NCBI GenBank assembly: GCA_045106855.1
Contig: JBGCFI010000030.1
Span: 1-64,000 of the forward strand
Direction of reading: 5' to 3'
DNA length: 64,000 bases
From: Granulosicoccus sp045106855
GTDB lineage: Bacteria; Pseudomonadota; Gammaproteobacteria; Granulosicoccales; Granulosicoccaceae
Made by a program: the position numbers and the translations under genes. Shown one piece after another: positions 55,627-64,000 of this stretch (its first letter is position 1; each line of letters begins with the position of its first letter). The notes under the pieces were generated by a model, which was given only the letters and a program-made list of their open reading frames with translations, searched no databases and was not told where the DNA came from.

Positions 55627-56789
55627 TTGCTCATGGCCGTGGGACGTCGATTTCTGACTTTTACTGTCGTATTGAACGCCAGTCGAAGGCGGCTGTCGCC
55701 AGCATGAGTGCTGGTTGATGTTGTGGCACCCGGTGTTGCAGGTGCTATTGCCTGACCCGCAATCACGTAAGTATTGGTATCGTTATTGTCAGAAATCCGA
55801 TCAAAAGAATTCATTAACAGACCAATACGCACCGTCTCTACCTGAGTTGGATCGAAACGAGAATCGCTTGGATCAACGTAAATCAGTGAGTTGACACCGG
55901 TTCTCAGTCCAAAGGAGATTCGCATGTTTTCAATTCCACGAATCAGTTCTGTCGGTGGATTGTTGGTCGGATCACCGTATGGCAAGGACTGTTGATACAG
56001 CGCTGTTACTGCATCACCTCTATCGTTTGTTAATCCGGTATCACCCACGTAGTACACATTGGATACAAAGCGCATGACTCTGGTCATACGCAGCGTGTCG
56101 GGTGCGCCAAATTCAGTGCTGAAAGCGCCGGACTTATTCGCTGGTGCTGCATGAGCAAGCGTTGCTGTAGTTGCGGTTGTATCTAGCGCACTGATTCTGA
56201 AAATATCAGCCGTCGCGCAGTCACTGATAATGGCGTAGTCATCAACCTCAAGATCGAATGGCCGACTGCTGATGCCCGGTGTAATATTTATAATAGCTGG
56301 CCCTGTGCGATTGGCCACACCTGCTGTTCCCACCTGCGACAACAGAGGAAACGTTGACGGGTGACCGAACTGCAGAGTTAAAGCATGAGTGCCGGGTACG
56401 GCATTGTGGTTTGTTGGTGTAAACCCCAGCGGTGGGGCAGGCGTCCAAACGTCGTCGGCGCTGATCACTGATGCCTGTGCTGCGGTTGCATGATAGTCAG
56501 CAGTAGGCTCTGCTGCTGCCAGTACGGTGGCGGGTCCCCGATTTATATCGATACAACCTTGAAATCCTGCCATGCGTGCATCTTTGGATATCTTATCGAT
56601 GGCAAACCTGGCATTCTCCTGAAGATTTGCCATGGCAACGTTCAATTCGCTACTACGTTTGTTACCCGAAAAAACCGCAATCATTCCTGATAAAAGGATG
56701 AGACCTATTGTTGTTGCAAGTAACAACTCAACCAGTGAGAACCCGTGAGAAGTCGAAGCTTGCTTCATGTGCTGTCCGGATCGATTCAC
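55623..56789 (-). CDS. pilW: Type IV pilus assembly protein PilW
   Basis: A 388-residue minor pilin. The prepilin peptidase site is HGFSLVELLLATTIGLILLSG, and ENARFAIDKISKDARMAGFQGC follows as in PilW. The C-terminal globular domain contains several short beta-segments. It is one of the minor pilins that prime pilus assembly. Overlaps of 4 nt join it to pilV and pilX. Confidence 0.92.
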   Translation of the reverse strand: MNRSGQHMKQASTSHGFSLVELLLATTIGLILLSGMIAVFSGNKRSSELNVAMANLQENARFAIDKISKDARMAGFQGCIDINRGPATVLAAAEPTADYHATAAQASVISADDVWTPAPPLGFTPTNHNAVPGTHALTLQFGHPSTFPLLSQVGTAGVANRTGPAIINITPGISSRPFDLEVDDYAIISDCATADIFRISALDTTATTATLAHAAPANKSGAFSTEFGAPDTLRMTRVMRFVSNVYYVGDTGLTNDRGDAVTALYQQSLPYGDPTNNPPTELIRGIENMRISFGLRTGVNSLIYVDPSDSRFDPTQVETVRIGLLMNSFDRISDNNDTNTYVIAGQAIAPATPGATTSTSTHAGDSRLRLAFNTTVKVRNRRPTAMSN

Positions 56790-57328
56790 TGGTTTTCCTC
56801 CATCGCAAATTGAATTCGGAAAGTCTGTTCAGAGTCACTGCCTCCAATAACTTCATTCCAGCTCATGATCACTGCGATGACACCGTTTCCAACATTCTCG
56901 ATACTGCCTTTGGCAGGTTTGGTGCTCGTACCTGGCAAAGCTGCGACGAACCCACTGCCTGTGGTCATCGGGTGCAAGGCTGCACTCCAGTCGTAGATAT
57001 CCTGCCTGGCAATCGCTTGTGCCTGACAGGCGTTAACGCCGCATTGCGGGTTCTCCGCATCTGCTGCGGTTTCCTGGTCGAAGTAGAATCCGTCGGCAAC
57101 GCCACGAACATTGCTGCGCATGCGATCAATCATGTCACTAGCGAGAAAATATGCTTGTGATTGGTAGTAGGCACTCTGACTAAAGCGCATACCCTCCACC
57201 TGCATTCTGGCTGCTGCCAGAAAGCCCACTGAAATCAGCAAGACCGCAATAAGAATTTCTATCAATCCTATGCCGTTTTGCGTCGACTTGCCGGACACAT
57301 TTTTATCGAACAATGAGGATGTGTTCAT
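56786..57328 (-). CDS. pilV: Type IV pilus modification protein PilV
   Basis: A 180-residue minor pilin with the cleavage region NGIGLIEILIAVLLISVGFL, then AYYQSQAYFLASDMIDRMRSN, typical of PilV. The start overlaps the fimT stop by 1 nt and the stop overlaps pilW by 4 nt. Confidence 0.9.
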   Translation of the reverse strand: MNTSSLFDKNVSGKSTQNGIGLIEILIAVLLISVGFLAAARMQVEGMRFSQSAYYQSQAYFLASDMIDRMRSNVRGVADGFYFDQETAADAENPQCGVNACQAQAIARQDIYDWSAALHPMTTGSGFVAALPGTSTKPAKGSIENVGNGVIAVIMSWNEVIGGSDSEQTFRIQFAMEENQ

Positions 57329-57963
57329 CAGCTTGAGGGCTCGGGACAGTAGTCGCTGATCGGTTGGTTGAATACGTCTCTGGGGGCTTTTGAGCCGGTC
57401 ACTATGCGACCGCGACGGATGTCTCCGGTAAGCACCAGATTGATCGCGCGTGAAGACGCCGAGCCTCTGTTGGTATCACACACTGCAAATGTTCCACTAT
57501 TCCAAAGCGTCCCCCCATCTTGTAAATACCTGACGAAGGCTACTTCCTCTGCGTCGGATGCAGAGTTTGTGCTTGAACCTATTGCCTTGATGACATTGCT
57601 GCCGCTTAAAGGCGATTCGATACTGATGACCAGATCGTCGGTATCGATATTCGCTTCGGACTCACCGGCTACGGTGGTGTTATCGATGAAGACGATCCAG
57701 CCGTTGCTCCAGTCGTCTTTGGTACCGCATTGGTCCGGATCATCGGATTTTCGGGGACATACCGTAACTTGCCCTGGACCCTTTACCGCTTCTGATCGCG
57801 CCAGGTATAGTGAGCCAACCATGGTGTTGTACTGACCACTGATGCGGCTCTCTTTAACTGCCTCCGTAAAGCTCGGGACGCCGATGCCCAGCAAGATACC
57901 GAGGACGGCAATTGCCACCAACAGCTCTATCAGCGTAAATCCTTGATTATGCGTACTCTCCAT
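57328..57963 (-). CDS. fimT: FimT/GspH-type minor pilin
   Basis: A 211-residue pseudopilin. It has QGFTLIELLVAIAVLGILLGIGVPSF at the N-terminus and a GspH/FimT domain with LYLARSEAVK. FimT binds DNA in some naturally transformable species; no DNA-binding tail is obvious here. It precedes pilV in the operon. Confidence 0.88.
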   Translation of the reverse strand: MESTHNQGFTLIELLVAIAVLGILLGIGVPSFTEAVKESRISGQYNTMVGSLYLARSEAVKGPGQVTVCPRKSDDPDQCGTKDDWSNGWIVFIDNTTVAGESEANIDTDDLVISIESPLSGSNVIKAIGSSTNSASDAEEVAFVRYLQDGGTLWNSGTFAVCDTNRGSASSRAINLVLTGDIRRGRIVTGSKAPRDVFNQPISDYCPEPSS

Positions 57964-58272
57964 GCGACCGTTATCGGCGGGGTTACATGTGACTTAAGTT
58001 CGTCTCAGGCAGGTGTGCTAATACCCAGACTTCGGTAACACATTGACCATTGTTTTAATATCTGGAGCTCTCCTCGACTAACAATAGCCCTGGGGAGAGG
58101 TCCCGGGTCCGGGGTTCTAGAATCTTAAGCTTGCTTAAACGCTCGTTATTTTCAACAACGTGCACTGGCTCTAAAATCGGCGTTAAAACTTGACCAGAGC
58201 TGTATGTGTTCAAGTGCATCAGAGCCGCCGCTTCTTTATCGACGCGTGTGAAGTTTACTATCTGCGGCACTA
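57964..58272. other. 309-nt gap between pilE and fimT
   Basis: A minus-strand frame of 71 codons (GTG 58270 to 58055) runs through most of the gap and begins 2 nt after the pilE stop. It has no signal, domain or ribosome site I can see and is not called as a gene. The fimT promoter may be in this gap. Confidence 0.45.
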
Positions 58273-58692
58273 TTAGCCAGGCCAGCAGCCAAAACTGGCG
58301 GCCGGTGTACGCGTTCCTTGATGAGTAAGTGTCATGACGTTGCAGTCGGTGTCGGCAGCTTGTGAACCGGTGCCGGTAGCCGTTATCGTATAGCTGGTGG
58401 CGTCACTTGTCAGGGTCATGTTGTAGTTGCCTTCTGGTGATGTCGTGCTGGAAAGCGTGCAGCCCGTGTATGAATAGTTGGCTGATTTGCAGCGTTCAAG
58501 GTTCTGTATTTCCTGCAGCATGGCAAGATGACCGTCTGCACGGCGGCTCTGCTGTACGTAACTGCCGTATTGCGGATAGGCAATGGCTGCCAGAATGCCG
58601 ATAATTGCTACAACGATCAATACCTCAATGAGACTGAAGCCGCTATGGGAGTTTCTATAGCGAGTTGTTGATGTGGCGTATGAGGGATACAT
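58273..58692 (-). CDS. pilE: Type IV pilin PilE-like
   Basis: A 139-residue pilin. The cleavage site is SGFSLIEVLIVVAIIGILAAIAYPQY, then SYVQQSRRADGHLAMLQ. The mature domain has two Cys pairs (ERCKSANYSYTGC; DCN and FGC). Two further cysteines near the C-terminus would form the disulfide loop. PilE-type pilins are minor components placed in this operon in many gammaproteobacteria. ATG 58692 follows GGAG by 8 nt; the longer frame to 58725 is less likely. Confidence 0.88.
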   Translation of the reverse strand: MYPSYATSTTRYRNSHSGFSLIEVLIVVAIIGILAAIAYPQYGSYVQQSRRADGHLAMLQEIQNLERCKSANYSYTGCTLSSTTSPEGNYNMTLTSDATSYTITATGTGSQAADTDCNVMTLTHQGTRTPAASFGCWPG

Positions 58693-59070
58693 CGTATTTC
58701 TCCAGCCTGCGCTACAGGCCATCATTGGCTTACTTGGTTACCGTGGTATCGACCCCTCAGGCAAAGTACCTGAAAACTAATGGCCTCGCTTTGGAAGGTT
58801 TGAGCGGGTCGTCACACTCCCCGTCAGCGAGCTTCACTAAACCAGATACGTGATGTGGGTTAAGTGAACGCCTGCCATGAGTGATCTGCAGACCCTTGTC
58901 CTCAGAGTGACATATATATCTGGCAAAGCGAGGCAGCAGATTCTGTTGCCCTGAACGGGTTAGTTTTTACGTGTGGGACGCTTAGCGCCTGTTTTGTTGA
59001 ATATCTCTTTACAAGTGGTCCGTTGTCGTCAATAGTCTGTTAAATTTTTTCGCGCGGGCAGGATGACATT
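58693..59070. other. 378-nt gap, divergent promoters of pilE and hydantoinase gene
   Basis: No gene or RNA is recognised. It should hold the pilin operon promoter on the minus strand. I did not find a clear sigma-54 site (TGGCAC-N5-TTGCA) there. Confidence 0.4.
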
Positions 59071-61044
59071 GTGGGACTTCAACTCGGTCTTGATACAGGT
59101 GGCACCTTTACAGATGCGGTCCTTGTGGATGACACCCTGAATGTACGTGCCTGCGCTAAATCCTTAACGACTCATCGAGATCTTATTCACGGCTTGCGAG
59201 GTGCGGTCGACCAGGTTGTCTGTGAGCAGCCCGTTGACCAGATCAATCTGGTCTGTCTGTCAACTACTCTGGCCACCAATGCGCTCGTAGAGGGCCGCGG
59301 CCGCAGTGTTGCCATGATTCTGATAGGGTTCAGAGAGTCGCAACTACAACGCGCCAATCTGGCTGAAGCGCTTGCAGGTGACCCTATGTTGATAGTCGTT
59401 GGCGGGCACCAGGCATCCGGTTTTCCGCAGGCCGTTCTGGATATAGAAAAAATCCGAAATTTTGTTGAGCGTATCGATGCAAGTGTCGATGCTTACGCTG
59501 TGTCCGCGGTGTTTGCTGTGCGCAACCCGGAGCACGAGGTTCAAGCGCAGTCTTTGATTGCTTCAATGACTGGCAAGCCGGTTGCTTGTGGACATCACTT
59601 GACTTCAGGGCTGGATGCTCCTCGACGAGCACTCACAGCCTTGCTTAACGCACGTCTTATTCCGATGATAAATTTCTTGCTTGATGCAGCCAGAAAGATG
59701 ATGGACGATGTTGGTATCAATGCACCTCTTATGGTCGTCAAAGGGGATGGATCGTTGATCAGCGATAGTGTTGCCAGCCACTACCCGGTCGAAACAATTC
59801 TTAGTGGGCCGGCGGCAAGTGTCGTAGGGGCAAGTTTTCTGTGTGGTCGGGATGAACTTCTAGTCTCTGATATGGGAGGGACGACGACGGATATTGCCTT
59901 GATTAAAAGTGGTCAGCCACGTCTGAGTGCTGATGGAGCTACGGTGGGTGGCTGGCGTACGATGGTCAAGGCAATTGATGTACGCACTTTCGGGCTTGGT
60001 GGTGACAGTGCCGTCGTTTATGATCGAGCCGGTCGTAAACTACAGATAGGTCCCAATCGGGTTATTCCCTTGAGCTTGCTGGTGCACCAGTATCCGCAGT
60101 GCCTGGCGGATCTGGAGGCACAGCTGGATCTGCCTTTGAGTACGACGCATAGCGGACAGTTTGTGCTTGTGCATTCTGCAAGTCCCACCGATTTATCGCC
60201 ACAGCAGCAGGAACTCTATGATCAGATTGCAAAAGGTCCGGTGGCGGTGCAGACTCTTTTTGCAGCTCAGACGCTTGAACGCGCTTTGCATCGTCTTGAG
60301 CAAAGAGGGGTCGTGCTCAGAGCAGGTTTTACGCCTACGGATGCTTGTCATATCACGGGTAATCAGGATACCTGGTCGACAACAGCCGCCGGCCTGGGAG
60401 CCAGACTGCTGATGCGGTACAGTAAAGACAACCTGGGAAGAGGTTATGAGAGTGAACATCACTTTGCCGGTGAAGTACGGAACCGGGTCTCCGAATTGAC
60501 ATCCCTTGCGTTAATCAGTGCAATGAGTGCAGTTACGGGTCACACAATGAGTGAGTCTCAATTGGATCTGATAGAACAGAGCATCCAATCAAATACAAAG
60601 GTCGGTTTTTCTCTTGTACCACAATTAAATGTAGCTGTAGTGGGACTGGGTGCACCCGCTGTCAGCTACTACTCCACTTGCGCAAAGTTGCTGAATACCG
60701 ACCTTCATTCACCAGAATATGCACACGTTGCGAATGCGCTGGGTGCGGTTGTCGGTTCGATCAGGCAAGAGCAACTTATTCTCATCAGTCCGGCTGCTGG
60801 CACCAAAGTATCGGTGCTGTTTCCTGATGGACCTGTTGAGTTTGATTCGCTTGAATCAGGGGCACATGCAGCCATCGCTGAAGCATCCCGGTTAGCTATC
60901 GAAAAAGCGCAGCTTGCCGGTGCTATAGATCCGGCTTTAGAGGTAAATCGCGAGGACAATATTGTAAACAATGGTGACCAGGACGTATTTTTTGAGAGTT
61001 GCATCACTGTGACCGCAGTGGGGCGACCCGCCTGTGCAATTTGA
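59071..61044 (+). CDS. Hydantoinase/oxoprolinase family protein (HyuA-like)
   Basis: A 657-residue HyuA-like ATP-binding protein. It has GLDTGGTFTDAVLVDD at the start (phosphate 1), LSTTLATNALVEGRG, and VVKGDGSLIS with LSGPAASVVGA and SDMGGTTTDIALI (ATP-binding fold), and a C-terminal module. Homologues use ATP to open hydantoins or 5-oxoproline, usually with a HyuB-like partner. No such partner is adjacent. The start is GTG 59071 with AGGATG upstream. Confidence 0.85.
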   Translation: MGLQLGLDTGGTFTDAVLVDDTLNVRACAKSLTTHRDLIHGLRGAVDQVVCEQPVDQINLVCLSTTLATNALVEGRGRSVAMILIGFRESQLQRANLAEALAGDPMLIVVGGHQASGFPQAVLDIEKIRNFVERIDASVDAYAVSAVFAVRNPEHEVQAQSLIASMTGKPVACGHHLTSGLDAPRRALTALLNARLIPMINFLLDAARKMMDDVGINAPLMVVKGDGSLISDSVASHYPVETILSGPAASVVGASFLCGRDELLVSDMGGTTTDIALIKSGQPRLSADGATVGGWRTMVKAIDVRTFGLGGDSAVVYDRAGRKLQIGPNRVIPLSLLVHQYPQCLADLEAQLDLPLSTTHSGQFVLVHSASPTDLSPQQQELYDQIAKGPVAVQTLFAAQTLERALHRLEQRGVVLRAGFTPTDACHITGNQDTWSTTAAGLGARLLMRYSKDNLGRGYESEHHFAGEVRNRVSELTSLALISAMSAVTGHTMSESQLDLIEQSIQSNTKVGFSLVPQLNVAVVGLGAPAVSYYSTCAKLLNTDLHSPEYAHVANALGAVVGSIRQEQLILISPAAGTKVSVLFPDGPVEFDSLESGAHAAIAEASRLAIEKAQLAGAIDPALEVNREDNIVNNGDQDVFFESCITVTAVGRPACAI

Positions 61045-61175
61045 GCCGAAAGACAAAAGCACTTGTTCCGGTGTGATGGTTGAACAGGGTAGTAATAGGG
61101 CTATATTTGGCATAAATAAGGCCGATAAATGCCTCTGTATTACTTTTCATTCACAAATTACCTGGTTAAGAACAC

Positions 61176-61649
61176 ATGTCTACAACAACCGCTCGAAACA
61201 CTGATTTTTACCCTGCACTGGAAGAAATGGGAGTAACCCGTGCCCACCAGATTTCTCATTACAGCTTACGCGCCGACGGTGCAGCGAAAGATGTATTGAA
61301 GATTCGCTACAACCGGGCAAAAGGCTCGCTGCTGCCTGAAAGCCGCACGTACCGGTTTGGGCGTTCGTTAAAGACCGTTATTGCTGATGGTGGTACTTCG
61401 CGCATGGAGCACACCTATGAGATCTCTCCATTTCTGCTTAAGGCGGTCGCCGAGCTGGATTCGCTGGTAAGCACCAACAAGCAAATCGACAAAACGGTCA
61501 AGTCCCGTATCGGTCAGGAACGTGTGGAAGAGCTTGTCAACGAGATGGATAAACTTGAAACACTCGTCAATTCGCAAGCTGACCAGTCTGATCCTGCAGC
61601 GGTTGCTGCAAGCTTTGCCAGACTCAAGGCTCAGATTGCAGCGTTGTAG
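61176..61649 (+). CDS. DUF3461 family protein
   Basis: A 157-residue protein of the DUF3461 type. It has YPALEEMGVTRAHQISHYSLR near the start, DVLKIRYNR, FGRSLKTVIADGG and a C-terminal helical segment (ELVNEMDKLETLVNSQ). No function is established. It is a stand-alone plus-strand gene, convergent with lpdA. No signal peptide or membrane segment is seen. Confidence 0.8.
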   Translation: MSTTTARNTDFYPALEEMGVTRAHQISHYSLRADGAAKDVLKIRYNRAKGSLLPESRTYRFGRSLKTVIADGGTSRMEHTYEISPFLLKAVAELDSLVSTNKQIDKTVKSRIGQERVEELVNEMDKLETLVNSQADQSDPAAVAASFARLKAQIAAL

Positions 61650-61683
61650 TTATCAGATTGCAGCCTGGCGGCTAAAGGTGCGA

Positions 61684-61711
61684 CTGTACGGCACGCGTTG
61701 ATGCCGTACAG
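61684..61711. terminator. Perfect 10-bp inverted repeat between convergent genes
   Basis: CTGTACGGCA (61684-61693) and TGCCGTACAG (61702-61711) with an 8-nt loop, 20 nt from the lpdA stop and 34 nt from the DUF3461 stop. A bidirectional terminator is likely, although neither side has a long T-run. Confidence 0.55.
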
Positions 61712-61731
61712 CGATGACAACCGTTACGTTT

Positions 61732-63567
61732 TCATCGGCGCTTTTTAGGCACATAAATGTCGGTGACAGTGCCTTCAGCCACCTCTGCAGCAAAGTTCAG
61801 CGTCTCTGATAGTGTCGGGTGGGGATGTACCGTCAAAGCCAGATCCTCGATATCGGCCCCCATTTCCAGGGCAAGAACAGCTTCGGCAACCAGCTCACCA
61901 GCGTTAGGCCCTACCATTCCAGCACCTAGAACCATTTTGGTGTCAGGGTCATACAGAATTTTAGTCAGTCCCTCGTTACGTCCCATACTGAGCGATCGAC
62001 CGCTGGCAGCCCAGGGGAAACTTCCTTTCTCGTAAGCTATACCTTGTTCCTTTGCAGCGGTTTCCGTCAAACCCATCCAGGCAACTTCCGGATCAGTGTA
62101 GGCAACCGATGGGATCGTTTTAGCATCGAAGTAGGATTTTTTACCCGCTGCCACTTCAGCTGCCACCTTGCCTTCGTGAGTGGCTTTGTGAGCCAGCATG
62201 GGTTGACCAACAACATCACCAATCGCAAATATGTGTGCAACGTTTGTGCGCTGTTGTGAATCAACCCGGATAAAACCGCGTTCATCAACATCAACACCGG
62301 CTTTGTCTGCCGCGATAGCAGCGCCGTTAGGGCTGCGTCCGACGGCTAACAAAACGCGGTCGAAAGTATCCGACGCTGGTGCTTTACCACCATCGAACTG
62401 GACTGTTAGGCCAGCAGCCTCAGCGCTCATGCCCGTGACCTTGGAACCGGTGAAGATGTTCTCGAACTCAGACTTCAAACGTTTTTCCAATGGTCTGACA
62501 AGATCGCGGTCACAGCCTGGCATCAAGCCATCTGACAATTCGACAACCGTTACCTGGGTGCCCAGTCCTGCATACACGCAACCCATTTCCAGGCCGATGA
62601 TACCGCCGCCAATCACGAGCAGGCGTTTGGGAATATCGGTTAACGCTAACGCTCCGGTGGAGTCCATGAGTCGGGAGTCGTCGTAAGGAAATCCCGGAAT
62701 GCGGATACTTTTGGATCCGGCAGCAATGACGGCATGCTTAAAACCGACAATGCGATCGTTCTCAGAGTCATCGCTCTTGATGCTTATCGCATGGGGAGAG
62801 ATGAAGCTTGCGAAACCGTGAGCAACGTTCACCTTACGTTGCCGCGCGAGCCCTGCCAAACCGTCAGTCAGTTTTCCGATGACCTCTTGTTTGAATCCAC
62901 GCAACTTATCGACATCAATCTCGGGTTTACCGAAGCTGACGCCGTGTGCTGCCATCTCTTTTGTTTCCTGAATAATGGCTGCCGTATGCAATAAGGCCTT
63001 GGAAGGGATGCAGCCAACATTGAGGCAGACCCCGCCTAGATCAGGGTATCTTTCAACAAGCAACACATTCAGGCCCAGATCGGCGGCGCGAAACGCTGAG
63101 GTGTACCCACCAGGGCCAGCGCCCAGAACCACTAGATCGTAACGTTCAGTGGTATTTTTAAACGCCTCGTCAGTTTCCGGTGATATGGCAACTGCCGAAC
63201 CAGCGTCCGGTGCACTCACCGGTGCCGAAGAGTTTGCAGGTGTTGAACTATCAGAAACTGGTGTAGAGGGACGTGTTTCGGCTGCCTCTGCGCGGGTAGT
63301 CTCTTTGGGCGAATCTTCAACCGCTGCAGCGACATCAAGCACGACTACGTCGCTACCTTCGGACACACGATCCCCCGTTTTTACCAGCAAGGATGTAATA
63401 ACACCTGCAGCGGGCGAGGGGATTTCCATACTCGCCTTGTCACTCTCGACGGTGACCAGTGAGGTTTCCACGTTTATCGTGTCGCCCACGGCTACCAGGA
63501 CTTCTATGACTTCGACATCATCAACATCACCCATGTCTGGGATTTTGATGGTTTGCAGTTCACTCAT
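61732..63567 (-). CDS. lpdA: Dihydrolipoyl dehydrogenase with N-terminal lipoyl domain
   Basis: A 611-residue E3 subunit. The N-terminal ~80 residues are a lipoyl domain with ESDKASMEIPSP, Lys being lipoylated. An Ala/Ser/Thr/Pro linker (~85-130) leads to the flavoprotein: VVLGAGPGGYTSAFRAADLG, the redox disulfide in GGVCLNVGCIPSKAL, GGGIIGLEMG and the C-terminal HPHPTLSE with the active His/Glu. It completes pyruvate dehydrogenase with aceF upstream. The added lipoyl domain is known in several gammaproteobacterial LpdA proteins. Confidence 0.95.
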   Translation of the reverse strand: MSELQTIKIPDMGDVDDVEVIEVLVAVGDTINVETSLVTVESDKASMEIPSPAAGVITSLLVKTGDRVSEGSDVVVLDVAAAVEDSPKETTRAEAAETRPSTPVSDSSTPANSSAPVSAPDAGSAVAISPETDEAFKNTTERYDLVVLGAGPGGYTSAFRAADLGLNVLLVERYPDLGGVCLNVGCIPSKALLHTAAIIQETKEMAAHGVSFGKPEIDVDKLRGFKQEVIGKLTDGLAGLARQRKVNVAHGFASFISPHAISIKSDDSENDRIVGFKHAVIAAGSKSIRIPGFPYDDSRLMDSTGALALTDIPKRLLVIGGGIIGLEMGCVYAGLGTQVTVVELSDGLMPGCDRDLVRPLEKRLKSEFENIFTGSKVTGMSAEAAGLTVQFDGGKAPASDTFDRVLLAVGRSPNGAAIAADKAGVDVDERGFIRVDSQQRTNVAHIFAIGDVVGQPMLAHKATHEGKVAAEVAAGKKSYFDAKTIPSVAYTDPEVAWMGLTETAAKEQGIAYEKGSFPWAASGRSLSMGRNEGLTKILYDPDTKMVLGAGMVGPNAGELVAEAVLALEMGADIEDLALTVHPHPTLSETLNFAAEVAEGTVTDIYVPKKRR

Positions 63568-63624
63568 GGGACGTCATGCCGCATTGGTTGTTGTTCGATT
63601 GCATACAGGTATCGATTGATATAG

Positions 63625-64000
63625 TCAAAGTGTCAGTCTCCGAATATCACTGATCTGGGTGACGTAGTAAGCCATAAATCGAGCGGCATCTGCACCGTCG
63701 ATGACTCGATGATCATAAGTCAGGTCAAGCGGACACATCAGGCGAGGTATGAACTCGGAGCCATTCCAGACGGGTTGCATCGTTGCTCGAGTGATACCCA
63801 GAATACCAACTTCCGGTGGATTCACGATGGGCGTGAACTGTGTTCCGCCGATGCCGCCCAGGCTGGAGATAGTCATACTTGCTCCCTGCATTTCGTCGGG
63901 TTTGAGTTTCTTGTTGCGAGCACGATGGCTGATGTCGGCCATCTCGATTGCCAGCTCGTTGATACTCTTTTTATCAACATCACGAAATACCGGGACGACT
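63625..64000 (-). CDS. aceF: Dihydrolipoyllysine acetyltransferase, C-terminal part (window edge)
   Basis: The frame is open to base 64000, so this is the last ~124 residues of E2. VVPVFRDVDKKSINELAIEM, MTISSLGGIGGTQFTPI and the catalytic DHRVIDGADAARF identify the E2 acyltransferase domain. It ends 57 nt before lpdA. Confidence 0.92.
   Translation of the reverse strand, partial: VVPVFRDVDKKSINELAIEMADISHRARNKKLKPDEMQGASMTISSLGGIGGTQFTPIVNPPEVGILGITRATMQPVWNGSEFIPRLMCPLDLTYDHRVIDGADAARFMAYYVTQISDIRRLTL

Noticed and set aside
58055..58270. 71-codon minus-strand frame after pilE
   Set aside because: No signal peptide, pilin motif or ribosome site; probably chance.
58731..59060. Possible RNA gene or sigma-54 promoter upstream of pilE
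   Set aside because: No tRNA-like arms and no TGGCAC-N5-TTGCA site found on either strand.

Overview
The window looks like chromosomal DNA of a free-living, Gram-negative gammaproteobacterium, probably marine. The evidence is the gene set: sdhCDAB followed by sdhE and ygfX, carA-carB-greA, pdxJ-acpS, aceF-lpdA with a lipoyl domain on LpdA, type IV pilus minor pilins with PilY1, many lipoproteins and a TonB protein. Many secreted, acidic and calcium-binding-type proteins and two GH16 glucanase-type lipoproteins suggest a surface- or particle-associated life with use of algal polysaccharide. A relative of Granulosicoccus or other Chromatiales-like lineages is a guess only. No rRNA, tRNA, insertion sequence, prophage or CRISPR array was seen.

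Layout. 1-620: 3' part of a TonB-like gene, convergent with a minus-strand run lhr-pdeM-CDF transporter (635-4714) and an alpha/beta hydrolase (4846-5634). 5676-9322: plus-strand lutA-lutB-lutC plus a YigB-like HAD phosphatase, with 4-nt overlaps. 9485-10342: D-amino-acid aminotransferase. 10380-24070: a secretome region with an M64-like metallopeptidase lipoprotein and its overlapping small partner, a run of four envelope proteins (coiled-coil inner-membrane protein, Ig-like secreted protein, 13-repeat thrombospondin type 3 lipoprotein, small exported protein), two GH16 lipoproteins, and a beta-barrel outer-membrane protein with an 18-bp minisatellite. 24121-29970: minus-strand housekeeping genes acpS, pdxJ, ygfX, sdhE, sdhB, sdhA, sdhD, sdhC and an SDHAF4-like gene, so the succinate dehydrogenase locus carries both flavinylation-type assembly factors. 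30134-34491: ygfZ, a DUF2007 protein, cnoX-like thioredoxin-TPR and parE. 34751-36396: a DGPF/YCII protein with an ECF42-type sigma factor. 36393-39169: a compact four-gene operon with a small GTPase, a roadblock-fold protein, a pseudo-receiver protein and an unknown protein. This is the best candidate here for an undescribed regulatory system. 39487-48017: an MBL-fold hydrolase, carA, carB, greA, a MepK-like Tat-exported protein, a small exported protein and a Trm112-type protein. 48096-50262: DUF934 and cysI. 50655-58692: the minor pilin operon pilE-fimT-pilV-pilW-pilX-pilY1 (minus strand). 59071-64000: HyuA-like protein, DUF3461 protein, lpdA and the 3' end of aceF, which runs off the right edge.

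How the genes work together. The central metabolic genes (pyruvate dehydrogenase end, succinate dehydrogenase, lactate oxidation, sulfite reduction, carbamoyl phosphate synthesis) are ordinary. The accessory interest lies in the envelope: pilus tip adhesin, surface lipoproteins with calcium-binding repeats, glucan-active lipoproteins and a length-variable coiled-coil outer-membrane protein. The GTPase/roadblock operon could be a polarity or surface-signalling switch, but its partners are not shown by the sequence. All starts were chosen by eye from signal peptides, overlaps and Shine-Dalgarno sequences; no database search was possible.
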